Part shown: in pieces, positions 37,551 to 49,714 of the stretch
Layout: each line of letters opens with the position of its first letter
Numbering within the stretch: position 1 is the stretch's first letter
Assembly (NCBI GenBank): GCA_947683425.1
Contig: CANTUQ010000003.1
Span: forward strand, 1,054,001-1,118,000
Source of the DNA: Excoecaria cochinchinensis
Lineage: Eukaryota; Streptophyta; Magnoliopsida; Malpighiales; Euphorbiaceae
DNA: 64,000 nucleotides
Direction: 5' to 3'
Position numbers and translations under genes: made by a program
Notes under the pieces: model-generated
Seen by the model: only the letters and a program-made list of their open reading frames with translations
The model's database searches: none
What the model was told of the DNA's origin: nothing

Positions 37551-40500
37551 TGTCACACCCCAAAACGGGCCTAGTTGGATTTGGCATGCTAAGTCAGGAT
37601 TTCTAGGGTAATTCGGTAATTTGTGCATGAGAATATTAGACATTAAGGAATTTAGTGCAACAATTAATCTAATATGTTAAGTTGAGGAAGTATCTAGTGA
37701 AGTGTGAGTATTGTACCAAGGTATTAAATATCTACTTAAGTAATTATGTGGTGTATGTATGTGTATAGTGTCTTGGTGTATGAAAGTCAAAGAAGGAATT
37801 ATTGGTCCTATGAGAGCTTGCCAAGTGGACTTGGTTGGTGGACATTGAATGTGAAAGAAAGAAAAGAGAGAAAGAGAGAGAGAGAACACAGAAAATCTGC
37901 ATTCCCGTTCTCCTCCCTCTCACGTCTCCTCTTCTTCTTCTTTTCTTCATTTTCTGTTCTTCCTCCTTGCTTTAGTTTTTGGCTGGAGTTTGTGCTTGCT
38001 TAGAGGTGATTTTGCTAGAGATTTGGATCAAGATTGAAGAGGTAAGTTGGGGTTTTAGGGTTCCTGCGTTTGGGTTCTCCTTCTTCTTCTTCTTCTTTTG
38101 GTTTTATTTGAGTTAGGATTTGGATTAACAGGTTTCTGGGTTTTTGGTTTGTGCAAGCTTTGCGTGGCAAGAGGAAGCTTAAAGGCAAGGAAAAGATTGA
38201 AGATTAAAGCTTGAAGAGGATTGTGGGTTGTGCTTCAAAGAGGTTTGGGAGCTCTTTGTTTTGTATTTTCAGTTGAGAGTTATTTGAGTTGTCTCTACCC
38301 TAGCTCTCATTTAGATTGGGTGTGTGTTTTGCATTGTTAATTTCTAGAAATTTGTATGATGTTTGGTGTTTAAAATGGTGTGTGTGATATGATAATTTGG
38401 ATATGTGGAGTTAAGAGCTGAGATTGTGAGTTTAAGATGGTGATTTGATGAGTATGCAAGTGTAAGTTTTGCTAAAATGTGATTTCTAAATTGTTGGATT
38501 AATTGCATGATTGAGTATGTTATTGCATATGGTGATTGTAAGTTGAGCTGGAAAGGTAAGTTCTTGTGTTGATTTTATGGTTTATAATGTGTAATTTTGA
38601 TGTGTGTGTTATTGAGTTTGGTTTGGGGAGTGAAACTCTGCAATTTCTGGGTTTTCTATGAGTCACACGGCGGTATGGCAATGGCATACCGCCATGCGAA
38701 TCGTAGAAGTTCTTCAGGAATACAAGGCCGTGGTTTTACACAACGGTAAGGGAAGGTCCATACCGCCGTGTAAAACGCTACTACATCAGGAAGTGTTTTG
38801 TGCTGGGCGTTCCACACAGGGGTATGGGTTTCCCTTTACCGCCGTGTGAAATGCCTCTATTGGTGTCTGTGTAAGTTGTCTTACACGGCGGTATGGGCTA
38901 TACCATACCCCCGTGTAAGGTGTCTTACACGACAGTATGGATTGGCCATACCGCCGTGTAAAACGCCACTGTCCCCAAATTTTGCAGATTTTTAACTCTT
39001 CTTATTTTCACTCCTTTTTCATTTATGTTTGGTTTTAAATGTTATTTAGTGCCTTTTTATATGTTGTGCATCTTTTAATGGTATGTTTTGTTATACTAAA
39101 TTATTGATTGCTTTAGTTGATTTGGAATGAGTTAATTATGCCTTAAGTTATGAACTTGATATGTGAATTTGTTTATGCATGGCCTTTTTCTTTCACTTTT
39201 CACAGTTCTCACTATTGCAAGGGACATGTTTTTACCCATTATTATTAGTATTTGTATTCTAAAGTGTGCGATTTTTGATATGATAGTGTGCTATTATTTG
39301 GCTACGATATGCTTAGTAAGGGTGATCCCGGCTAGACTATTATTCGATATGAATTGTATGATGCATGACTGACATTATGAACATATTTATATGTCTATTG
39401 TACTCTGGTTTATGCATGATATATTTATATATACTAAGTGATTCGAAACATGATTTGTTTTATGCATGACCTGCGAGAGTCAGTCTAGTGGATACTTAGG
39501 CATGCCTAATAGAGCTCCATAGTTGCAGCGCCCTTTGGACGTTTAGACCCTGATCAGCTCCCTGTTTGGTTCCTCACGAACCCTTTAATGTGTATGGATC
39601 TTGTTTAAGGTCCCTTTTGTAAAATGTTTTTGAATGTGGAAAATGATGTTGCTTTTCGATTCGTACCCGTAAGGTACCGCCATGCGTTCGATTCATTCCC
39701 ATAAGGTACCGCCATGTGTATACTTGTTATCCACTATTTCGAGTCAGCAGGTATTCTGTTTGTTTTGTCCGATATGAACAAGAGAATGTGATACCTGAAT
39801 GAGCATGATTTTAGACATGTGAATCAGTTATGGGTATAAGTACGGGAATTAAGGTGTGTACGACTGTGATCATGTTCTCTCGAATGCCATGAGTATAGTT
39901 TATTATGTTATGCTTATGAGAATGTGAATCCGACCAGTTATATTATAAGCATATGAATCAATATGTACATGAATGGGAGCTTGAATTACGGACTGTTATG
40001 GTTAATTAGTATGTATATGAGTGTGATTTTGTACTGTTAACTCATATGGTTTAGCATGTGAATTAGTATGAGCAAGAAGGCGATCTTGACTATTGAATGA
40101 TTATATATGTATTATTGGGGTGTAATGCATGTGGATCAGCTTCAGTAAGTGCATGTGCAGTAATGGATGATGATGAGGCAAGTTAAAGTGTACAAGAATC
40201 TGATCTTGAACTAGTGTATACTCTAAATGTAATATTATGCTATATGTTCCTTTGGTCTCAGCTATCATAGCATCTTCGGCATGTTGTCATGTGTCTATGT
40301 TTCATGGCATGATATTTTATGTGATAGAGTTGTGCAGTGGAAGTGTAGTGTTTTGACGTCTTTCCTTGGGCTTCAGCCAGTGTGTGTGTGTACTATGGCA
40401 TGACAAAAGTATGTTTCGATAGCTAGTGTTCTTGGCATGATAGTTGGGTGCATTAGTGCATGGTACTCGAATAGCATGCAAATGGGTTTTCAGTTAAGGT

Positions 40501-41337
40501 ATGGGTACTTGGTTATGACAATTGCATGTGTAAATCTCATGTGACTATGCATGGTAAGGTACTGATATTCGATACCTCGGCAAGTATATGCGTGTGAGAT
40601 TGTATGTAGTTCTGCATGATAATGCTAGTATTGTGTATGGTATTCTGTTTGCCATAGTTTGTTTTCGATATGAGTATATGGATATGGATATGAGTGTCCG
40701 AATGAATGCCTTTAATATGCATGCATGATTATATATGTGTTGAGAATGTCTGCATACGCCATTTTGAATGTGTTATACCTTGGCGACCATTGTGAATGGC
40801 CGTCCATATCATTTGTTTGTTCCTCCCCACTAAGCGTTATCGCTTAGCACGGGTTCTTTTCCCGTGCAGGTGGCAGGTTTGGTTCTGTTCGAGTCGCGCA
40901 TCTGCAAAGTCGGCCACATAGGAGTTAGAAATTTTGTATTTTGTTCAGCTTCTGTATTTTGGATTTTGTATTTCTGTAGTCTTATGTATATGTAAAATTT
41001 ATGTAAGGATCTGAATATAATATTTGGGCTATGTAAATGTTATTATATTTATGTTTAAAATTGTTCCTCGGTTTTACCGTTCGCCTTATGCTTCCACTGA
41101 TTGAATGAGCGAATGGGGGTATGCATGTGCTTATGTTTCCGCTCAATTCCTACGTGTGTGTGAGTTAATGTATGACCAGCTTTTGTCGGCAAGGTAAATT
41201 TTTTAATTATCCCGTATTTATGCATGTATGATTATATATGAATGTATGCTTCCGCATAGTGTATGTGTGCATGCATGTGAGTGAGCGTCGGTAGCACTCT
41301 CCAGCGTCCTTCCAACGAGGACGTAGGGGGTGTTACA
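37551..41337 (+). mobile_element. LTR-37551: 3.8-kb solo LTR inside C's 3' LTR
   Basis: Starts TGTCACACCCCAAAACGGG and ends GACGTAGGGGGTGTTACA. Flanks CAACT (37546-37550) and CGACT (41338-41342) differ at one base, consistent with an aged TSD. It is a relative of LTR-1379, with matching head and tail, and contains no coding sequence. It carries donor GTAAGT 38042, micro-exon 38158-38242, a CACGGCGGTATGG/CCATACCGCCGTG cluster (38655-38960), palindrome 39496-39509 and hairpin 40830-40847. Confidence 0.9.
38158..38242 (+). other. Putative LTR micro-exon (85 nt) in LTR-37551
   Basis: Intron 38042-38157 (GTAAGT to TTTGTGCAAG), then purine-rich sequence ending GAG before GTTTGGGA. The shared phase gives LRGKRKLKGKEKIED and a stop, close to the version in LTR-1379. 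The same frame has a TGA shortly upstream of the donor. Confidence 0.5.
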
Positions 41338-42646
41338 CGACTTGTGGCCCCTTTGTTTTTTTCCTTCCTGATTGGCCTTTCGGCCAAGAAGAGCATCAAC
41401 ACGAGTCTTGTCGATCCTGCACGACTCATGTCCCTTGCTCTCCCTTGTGCGATCGGCCTTTCGACCATGTGAAGCATCGACACGAGTTGTGTCGACCTGC
41501 ACGACTCGTGTCCTTCGCTCTTTCTTCGCGATTGGCCTTCTGGCCACTGTTGCGATCGCGACAGTGAGCCTCCGCTTGCCCTGTTTTCTTTTCCGAACTT
41601 GTCCTATTTTGCTAAAATGTATTTCATATCTTTTCTACATGGGTTTTTACTACTGTATGGGAATAAATATGCTTATATATGTACAATATTGTGATTTCTT
41701 CATGATAAATTATATGTTATGCTTTGAGCATGATTTGTATTATGCATGACCTGCAAGAGTCAGTTTAGCGGATAGTTAGGCATGCCTAATATAGTTCAAT
41801 ACCTGCAGCCCTCTGTTCCATTTGGACCCCCCGATCAGGTCCCCCATTTGGTTCCTCGCGAACCTCAATGTGTTTGGATCTTGTTTAAGATCCCCTCTGT
41901 AAAATGTTTTTGAATGAGAAAATATGATGTTGCTTTTCAATTCGTACCCATAGGGTGCCGCCATGCGTTCACTCATTATCCACTATTGTGAGTCAGCAGG
42001 TGTATTGTTTGTTTGTGTTATGCTTTTGAGAATGAGAAATCCAATCGACTATGATTATAAGTATGTGAATTTATATGTAAACGAATGTGAGCATGGACTT
42101 TCGAATGTTATGTATGTGATTCAACTATGATTATATGTAATATGATTATCAGCATATATCGTTATGTATACATTTTGTTTTGACGACCATTGTGAATGGC
42201 CGTCCACTTTATTGTTTATTTTTTCCACTAAGCGTTATCGCTTAGCACGAATGTTTTATCCATGAAGGTGCGGATGGTGGTTAGCTTTTGTGAGAGTCAC
42301 CACAAGTCAAGCCAACACAGAGGGAATTGATGTTAGGACTTAGCATTTATTTTGAGATTCTTTTTATAATAGTGAACTCTCATTGTATTTATCCTTTTGT
42401 TCTGCTTCCGCATTGTAATTTTGAAAGATGTAATTATTTTGTAATATCATAACAGATTTGTTATGAATATTATTGGCACATCTATGAATGATCATTTTGT
42501 CTAAAAGTTTTATCATTGTAATTCTGTATGTATATTATATGTGGATGTATGTTTATTGTATCGATTTGCTTGGTGACACCCTTGCTCATACGGGTTCTCA
42601 CTCCATTGCGGATGGGTTCTCCTACGTATGGGTAGGGGGTGTTACA

Positions 42647-43015
42647 GTAGTCTTGTCAGCGATTCGGTGCAATCACTTTGTAGTCTATTCAACGGCTCAG
42701 TGATATTCATTTCCTGCACTTTGTAGTCTTGTCAGCGACTCGGTGCAATCACTTTGTAGTCTATTTAACAGCTCGGTGATATTCAACACTTGCATTTTGT
42801 AGTCTTATCAGTGACTCGATGCAATCACTTTGTAGTCTATTTAACGGCTCGGTGATAATCAACACCCGCACTTTGTAGTCTATTTAACGGCTCTGTGATA
42901 TTCAACACCCGCACTTTGTAGTCTTGTCAGCGACTCGATGCAATCACTTTGTAGTTTATTTAGCAGCTCGGTGATATTCTGGAATAACTGCATTTCATAG
43001 TCTTGTCAGTGATTC
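42647..43015 (+). repeat. Tail tandem array of element D
   Basis: Units alternate ACTTTGTAGTCTTGTCAGCG, then ACTCGGTGCAATC, with TAGTCTATTTAACGGCTCGG, then TGATATTCA. The double period is about 80-85 bp. It lies upstream of D's 3' LTR and shares the ACTTTGTA-GTC...GACTCGGTGCA core with N's second array. C is inserted at its left edge. Confidence 0.88.
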
Positions 43016-43172
43016 GGTGCGATCCGAAAGGATAACTTTCAAATCACAACATTGTTCTTCAGGGAGCAACAGGTTCTTTAGTAGGCCACCTCAGGTACAT
43101 GTCTCTTTCCTTTCTCTGAATTTTGGCTCACCTAGACACCCATGCACTAACCTCCCCAAAATTGGGGGCAAC

Positions 43173-45647
43173 TGTAGACACCGGGTCCCGAGATAGCTCA
43201 GATCAAGGTTACCCAATGATGAAATCAGATGCCTATTTAGAGGCAAAAGAAAGTTGGAAGTGATGATTTTTTTGTCAAGTTTGCTTTTGAAAAAAAATAA
43301 TAAATAATAAATATTTTAAAATAAAAAGAATGGAGTTTTGAAATTATAGTGTTTTTCTCAAAATTATTATTTTAAAAAAAAAATTGGGCTATTGGGGGCG
43401 CGAGCGGACATCCCTCTCCCATTGCAGGGCCGCTCTCCCGCGTGTCGCCCGCAGCGCGCACGAGTGACACGTACGGCGTCGCCCGCATCATACACGTGCA
43501 CCGACGGGTGTCGCTCAGCCCTGTCGCCCCTCCAGCCGCCCGTTGAGCATTTTTTAGTCAATTTTCAGTATTTTTGCTCATTTTTTTGGTAGAATTTATT
43601 TTTAAAAATCTTTTTGTCTTCTAAACCTTTAAAATTCTTCAGTTTTTTGGGTTTAATGGGAATTAAATTAATTTAATTTTTTCATTAAATTTGATTTATT
43701 TTGAGGTATAAAATGGATTTTTTGAGAGAAAAAATGGGGGATTTTTCTTAAGAAAAATATTTTTTCTCTTCTTCTTCTCCTCTAAAAATTGGGGGATTTT
43801 TCTTAAGAAAAATATTTTTTTCTCTTCTTCTTCTTCTCCTCCTTCTTCTTCAAGAACAAATTCTCCTAATATTTTAAAGTTCTAAGGGACATTTTTAAGT
43901 TAATTCTTGAGACAAAGAGAACAATTTTTTGTTCTTGTGAATTTTCTTCTTCTTTTTTTAACAATTTTTTTTTGAGACAAATAAATTAATTATTTGTTTT
44001 TGAGATAAAAAATTTTCTTTATATTTTGTTTTTCTAATTTTATTCTTATAAATTAAGAGAAGAAAATTGATCATTTACTTTCATTTATCAAATCAAATTT
44101 TGAGGGTAAGTATTCTAGGCTCAATTTTTAATTTAATTTATTATTTTTTTATTTATAATTAATTACCAACCATGTACATTTTTTGATCTATTATTGTTTT
44201 TATTTTTGGTGTGATTTTGTTCATAGATTTAATATATTTTGATATGTTTTATTTATTTTATTTGTTTTTGCTTACTTGATTGTTCATCTTCTCCCTTTTT
44301 TATTATTATTATTATAATTACTATTACTTTTGCTATTATAATTATTATTGTTACTACTATTATTATTATTATTGTTATTCTTATTTATTTATTTGATTGT
44401 TCATCTTTTGTTATTTATTATTATTATTATTGTTATTATTATTATTATTGTTGTTGTTGTTGTTGTTGTTTACTATTATTTTAATATTATTATTTGTTAT
44501 TGTTGTTATTATTATTATCATGTATGTTTTTATGTATGTTGCATTGTTAATATGTTAAGTTATTTTATTATGTAATTTGATTAGTTTGCCACTCATAATG
44601 CATTTTTATTTTTTAATTCATTTTCATATGTTATATACTTAAAATTATTTTTATTACTAACATCAATTTTGTTTGTGTTTTTTTATTTCAATACTTATTT
44701 TTATATGTGAGCTTTTTTCAATGGCAAATGGGAGCCCATGGAGACTTGAAGACACCATTTTGATGGGATTTGTCATACTTTAGTATTTTTAGTATTTTTC
44801 ACTATTTTGATTTTATTTGTTTTTATTATTTAATTTGTAATAAATTTATTTATTTTTATGTGCATTAATTAAAAGTCACAAAAAAGTTTTATATTAATAA
44901 ATTGGGATCTTTTTCTTATAAAATGGGACCAGTGTCCTAATTTTAACCCATAAAAACTCACTTTTAAAAAGAAGAGTTAACTTTCTCACAATGGGATCAC
45001 TCATCCCAATTTTCCTAATAATGTATAAAAATAACTCTTATACTTTTTAAGTGAAAATGAAGGAACTAATGTCCCTATCCTAAATAGTGTCCCAATTTAT
45101 GAATGTTTATTTACTTATTTAAGTTTGCTATTTATTTATGTTATGTTTGATTTTATTTGGGGGATTGTATTTTTTGTCCCAAATTTTAATACCTTTTTAT
45201 TTTGGAGGATTGTATTTTGTTCCAACTTTATCTTTCTTTTATTTTTTGCGCCTTACTTTATTTTAACACTTTCTTTACTGCTTTATTTCGTGCTTGATTT
45301 GCGCTTTATTTTTTTAATGCATGACCGTGTGAGAAGAGAGATAAAAATTTAAAATTAAAAATCCAATTATAATTAACCAACACATTAATAAAAGTAAAGT
45401 TTCGAATCTTTCTTTGGTTTAGACCCCCGAGGTTAGACGAACTTTCCCAATTTCTTGTAAATTGGGTGGCAACTCCAAAATATCTCAAAGGTGCCTAAAG
45501 GCTTAATGGGATTATATGATCCTTCCAGTGTTCTATTGGGAAGAGGTGTCCAAAATATCTCTTGATTGCCCAAGATCAAAAGGTGCAAACCCTCTCAGGC
45601 CCTAAAGGCGGGTTTTCGGGAAGCGATCGGGTCTGGCGCGCGTCACA
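43173..45647 (+). mobile_element. 3' LTR of Tat/Ogre-like element D
   Basis: Preceded by PPT-like AAAATTGGGGGCAAC; starts TGTAGACACCGGGTCCCGAG and ends CTGGCGCGCGTCACA. GC island at 43390-43550, TATAAAATG at 43707, donor GGG/TAAGT-type (GTAAGT at 44106), TTA/TTG repeats 44300-44520, and a U5 hairpin near 45445-45475. It ends abruptly against element E's leader, consistent with D being inserted there; the right flank is CATGT. Confidence 0.85.
43707..43715 (+). promoter_or_regulatory. TATA-like box of D's LTR
   Basis: TATAAAATG follows TTGAGG, about 400 nt upstream of the donor-like GTAAGT. It occupies a position similar to the box in LTR-10040, both downstream of the GC island. Confidence 0.5.
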
Positions 45648-45907
45648 CATGTGCTTTAAATTAAGAGTGTTATGCTGCTGGTTTCTCACCATTCACCATA
45701 CACCCCATTGGGTTTCCCGCTGACCCATGGGTCAAGCCCACCTAGGAAAGAGACTGCACGACCTCCTATGTGAGAGTAACAAGGTTGGAAGGATCTACAT
45801 GCTTGTATGTTGTTATTTATGCTGCATCAACACGAATATGCATCTTTAATGTCACTCACGCATCATGCTAACAATTTGAGTCTTTCGGCCATCATAGGTA
45901 TGAACCA
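45648..45907 (+). other. Partial leader of element E
   Basis: Matches the distal leader of N (16430-16640) and H (63810-64000): a CCCATTGGGTTT...GACCCATGGGTCAA stem and CCTAGGAAAGAGACTGCACG. The PBS-proximal part is missing because D's LTR abuts it. No reading frame until gag. Confidence 0.65.
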
Positions 45908-46711
45908 ATGGTCCGATTGATAAGGAGAAATCCATTCTTCGAGTTACCAAAGCAAGTATCGGATTGGGATTCAGAGTCACTTTCAGATAGCACCGAAACC
46001 CTTTCTTCAGAATTATCACTAGACATGGCCAACCAAGACTCAAGTGCCACCCGGGCTATTGTCACTGAAGAGATGGACCGAAGGGCCCAAGAAATTGAGC
46101 TCAGATTTAAGGAATTTGAACACAGAATGATGGCAATGATGGGAAACATAGCTACCACACTAGCAGCGCCAGCTGGCCAATAACCTACTACTCCTGCTGT
46201 GGGACAGACCGAACAGATTTTGATCAGGGAGGCACCCCCGATAGCAGTTGTAGAACCACCCCCTTTTACTGAGCCTAGAGCTCTTGCACATGTTGAGCCT
46301 AGAAAAGTTGGGGGACATAGACCTGAAGAAGATTTTGTAGAAGATGAGCAGGAGGAACCCGGGCTAGTGAGAGCTAGGTCTCCTAAAGAGGATGCCGCCT
46401 TGAAGAAGATAGAAGAGAGAGTTGAGGCGATGACCCGCCTATTATCTACCGGAAAGGGGATAAGCCCCGAGGATAGGGATTTGGATGATGAGGAGATGCT
46501 TCCTTAGAGGGTTGATGGCACATCAGATCCGTCTGCTCACATCAAGCAGTACACGCTTGTGATTTAGGGGACTATGCTTACCAACAGACAGAAGGTGGAA
46601 TATTTTTGCCTCAGCTTGACTGGGCCTACTGTAGACTGGTACCACGGTTTGGATAGGAGAACAAGAGAAGATTGGGACCTGTTGACTGAAGAGTTTCTCA
46701 AATATTATGAC
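45908..46711 (+). pseudogene. gag of Tat/Ogre-like element E, truncated by LTR-F
   Basis: From the Met at 45908: an acidic/serine-rich N-terminus (DSESLSDSTETLSSELSLDM), a helical stretch (RRAQEIELRFKEFEHRMMAM), a proline/acidic linker, then the gag domain: SDPSAHIKQYTLVI, LTNRQKVEYFCLSLTGPTVD and WYHGLDRRTREDWDLLTEEF. Three in-frame stops (46181, 46505, 46565) break it, each one transition or one base from a sense codon. The ORF ends at 46711 where LTR-F begins. The gag call is firm; the lineage rests on the leader shared with N and H. Confidence 0.85.
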
Positions 46712-48894
46712 TGTAGCACCCGAATGGAGCCCACAGGTCCACTACATCACTACACTTTTCATTTTATTCTATTAAATACCATCATTATGGTAAAATTTCG
46801 TTTTAGTCCCTAAATTTTTTATTAATTAAAAAATTACCATTTTTATACCATAATTACCATTTTGCCACTAGTTCATTTCTTTTTCATCTTAAATCCATTA
46901 ATTGACATGCAAATTATCAATTAGTCCCTATTTTACCATTTTCATGCCAAATTATATTTTAGTCCTCCAAAACTAAAAAAATTCATTTTTAACCCGTTTA
47001 TTCACTGTTTTACCATTTTTACCCGTTTAACTCATTATTTAGGTAAATTGCCATTTTAACCCTAAACTTTTTATTTTCTTTCATTTAAGTCCTTTTTCAC
47101 TCTAATTCTCATTTTCACTTTACTTTTTACATTTTTATGCCATTTTTACCATTATGCCCCTAGTATAATCCTGCCAAAAATCTTCAGACCGGATATACGG
47201 GACGTGGACCCCGCAGGTCCACTACATTATACTAAGGAATGACCCCGAAGGACCACTCCATCTCTTTCACTGAACATATAACGTATAACGTATAACATAT
47301 AACACTTATTAATAACTATGGGAGACCATCGCGAATCTGCCATAGTAAAGCAAGTCGCCATGACTTGCACAACGGTATGGGTGTCCCTATTGCTAGCAAA
47401 ATATATCCTGAACTAGATTTAGACCGCCAGACCACTACTAAGGGCAAAATTTCCTCAATTTTCTTAAATCCAATTTTCACATTTAAACACTTTCACTTAC
47501 GTTTACATTTCATTTTCATTTCATTACACTAGTTACACAACATATTCATCATTTTTGCACATTTCATGAATTATCTAATCATAATTCATTATTTTCACAT
47601 TAAGCATAATATAACTCTACACTCTAAAATATTCACAAATATTTCAAAAATTCCAAATCAATTCATGGACACTTCTTTTCATGTCTAGATTCATTTTATG
47701 CCATTAAACCTAAAATATACACAAAATATACCCTAGTATACACTAAGGTACCATTCGGCTAAGGTAAGTCTTATACCTTACAAATTCTTTTAATTTCATT
47801 TAAGCATTCTAAATGTCATTTTAAAGGCCCTTAATCACTTTTCTAAGCTTATATTCAATTAAGCATGAAATTAATACAAGTTCACCTAAGTTACATAATG
47901 TAAACACATCCAATTTTGAAGGAAATTGAAGGATTTTATAGCCACTAACCTTATAGACTTGCTCAAGCTCTCCTAAACTTCCGTTTCCTTGCCTTTCTTT
48001 TTGGAGGATTGATCACCTCCTTGATTACCTACATGGGCCGAAATTATACATCAACTTTTCACTAAATGTTTTATCACTTTTGCTCAAAATAACCTCATAA
48101 ATGAAATTTAGGTACCCAAAGACATCTCTATGCACCCTCAAACTAAATTTATAACTTAAATCTTACTTACCCAAAGTCAAACTCTTTACTTTATCCCTTG
48201 ATTTCACCCACTTTTCTTACTCAAATCAAAGGCTAGGGACCTTAAAGTTCTTGTAGAGAGGTTGAATCACACTTAGAATGTTTGGATTTAATGAGAAATT
48301 AGGAGAAGAATTGAAGAAATTGAGAGAGATGAGGAGGAGAATGGTTTGGCCAAACAAGAGGGAGAGGGAGCCGGGTGGAGATAAGGATTCTATCTAATAA
48401 ATCTGCTTCCATTATGGCTAATAAAGTGGTCTAATTGGGTTGGGCCTGGTCCAACCTTAAGTCCACACTCACAAGCCCAAAATGCAAATTTTAAGGCCAT
48501 AATGCAATTTTTCTGTGATTTTCTCACTTTTCAAATCCAATTTATCTCAAATTTGATTCCATAATTCATAACATATAAAAACTAGGCTGTACACAAAATT
48601 TTAACTCAACCAGAGTCCATTTCTGGTCCGATTCAATCAGATTGGTCCGATTCAACAATTACCAATGTTACTATTACTATTTGAATCGAACCGCGATTTT
48701 TTCGTATTTTTGACTTTTGGAAGCCTATTTGATCTCGATTTCACTCCAAATTTTAACCCCGGACTCACCGTGAGTAATATTTTCCGATAGTCAAATAAAA
48801 TATTTTTCACCTCGGGGTGTACTTTTCACCCTGAAAGCACTATTTACTATCGAAAAATACTATTCACGGCTGACCCAGTATTGGGGCATTTACA
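46712..48894 (-). mobile_element. LTR-F: minus-strand LTR interrupting E's gag
   Basis: On the minus strand it starts TGTAAATGCCCCAATACTGG at 48894 and ends CCATTCGGGTGCTACA at 46712. Flanks ATGAC and AATGA are not duplicates, so it is either one end of a larger element or a recombinant. It shares with G a GTGAATAGTA...ATTTTTCGATAGT segment, the sequence CGTCCCGTATATCCGG and a donor plus micro-exon. No coding domain. Confidence 0.75.
47950..48028 (-). other. Putative LTR micro-exon (79 nt) in LTR-F
   Basis: Minus-strand intron of 142 nt from GTAAGT (48170) to CGGCCCATGTAG (48029), then 79 nt ending AAG before GTTAGTGG. The shared phase gives NQGGDQSSKKKGKETEV and a stop. LTR-G has the same intron and exon lengths. 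Confidence 0.5.
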
Positions 48895-49714
48895 AATGAA
48901 CTTGAATGAATAGATGCTAAGAATAAGAAGCGTTAATTCAAGTAAACAATAAGAAAAGGTTAGTAGTGACGAAGGAACTATAACAAAAGTATTAATGACA
49001 TAAAAGAAATAAGAAAGTTAATATTATAAATTATTAATCATAATAATGTCAAAGTAAAATGTTGAAGTTAATAGTGTAAATAGTAAATAGTTTAGTAATT
49101 GGAATGAAAATACTAAAGTAAAATGATATAAATAGTTATAAATATAGTGATAATTGAATCTAGTAAACGAAATAGTAAACTATAAAATAACACATTAGTA
49201 AAGTGAGAGTTTAAGGAATTAATGTTCTTAGCAAGAATAGGGAAAAGATAGGTATGCATTTATGTATGCTTGTATTAGTAGAGATGGAAAGCTAAGGATA
49301 TGTATCCACCACTGGGCATTTTAATTCTCAGCACGTAGAATTGTTAATACGCGCAGGTTTTTGAAGATAAAAGATTAGAAGTGACTAAGTTTCAATTGAT
49401 GGTAATAGATGGCAAGAATTGGATCGTAGACAAGACATGGATATGATCAAGATGGATAGAGTTAAAAACATACAAGAACAGGTTTGTAGTTGTATGTATG
49501 TTTAGGTGAGGAACCTTAATAGACATTCATATGGATTACTGTATTGTTGGTTTTACTTGTGCATGAAGGTTATCGTTGAAAAAAAAAATTACCCACTGAA
49601 CTATCGAGTGTATTATATTGTATAATAGTATAGTGTTGTGGCATCTGACATCCATACAATTTACGGGTATATGGTGTTAAATTTGTTCACCCATGAAGAA
49701 AAAGAAGGAGAATC
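48895..49714 (+). other. Unassigned AT-rich non-coding segment ending in a PPT-like tract
   Basis: No open frame or domain was recognised. The last 19 nt (AAGAAAAAGAAGGAGAATC, 49696-49714) look like a polypurine tract before LTR-G, so at least the right part is probably the 3' untranslated tail of element G. Confidence 0.5.

Larger units (their letters stand above)
36299..42646 (+). mobile_element. 3' LTR of chromovirus C (LTR-36299), split by LTR-37551
   Basis: Starts TGTCACACCCCGATTTCC right after C's pol and ends GGGTAGGGGGTGTTACA at 42646. About 2.56 kb remains without the insertion. It carries (TG)n at 36345-36365, a CT-rich leader (36590-36660), donor GTAAGT at 36721, micro-exon 36833-36911, palindromic CACGAGTCGTG-type clusters either side of the insertion (37270-37550, 41343-41575), palindrome 41776-41789 and hairpin 42228-42245. 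Right flank 42647-42651 is GTAGT; the matching left copy is outside the window. Confidence 0.9.

Noticed and set aside
37211..37606. Possible small gene between LTR starts 36299 and 37551
   Set aside because: The frames overlap CACGAGTCGTG palindromes in C's 3' LTR; no start context, domain or conservation.
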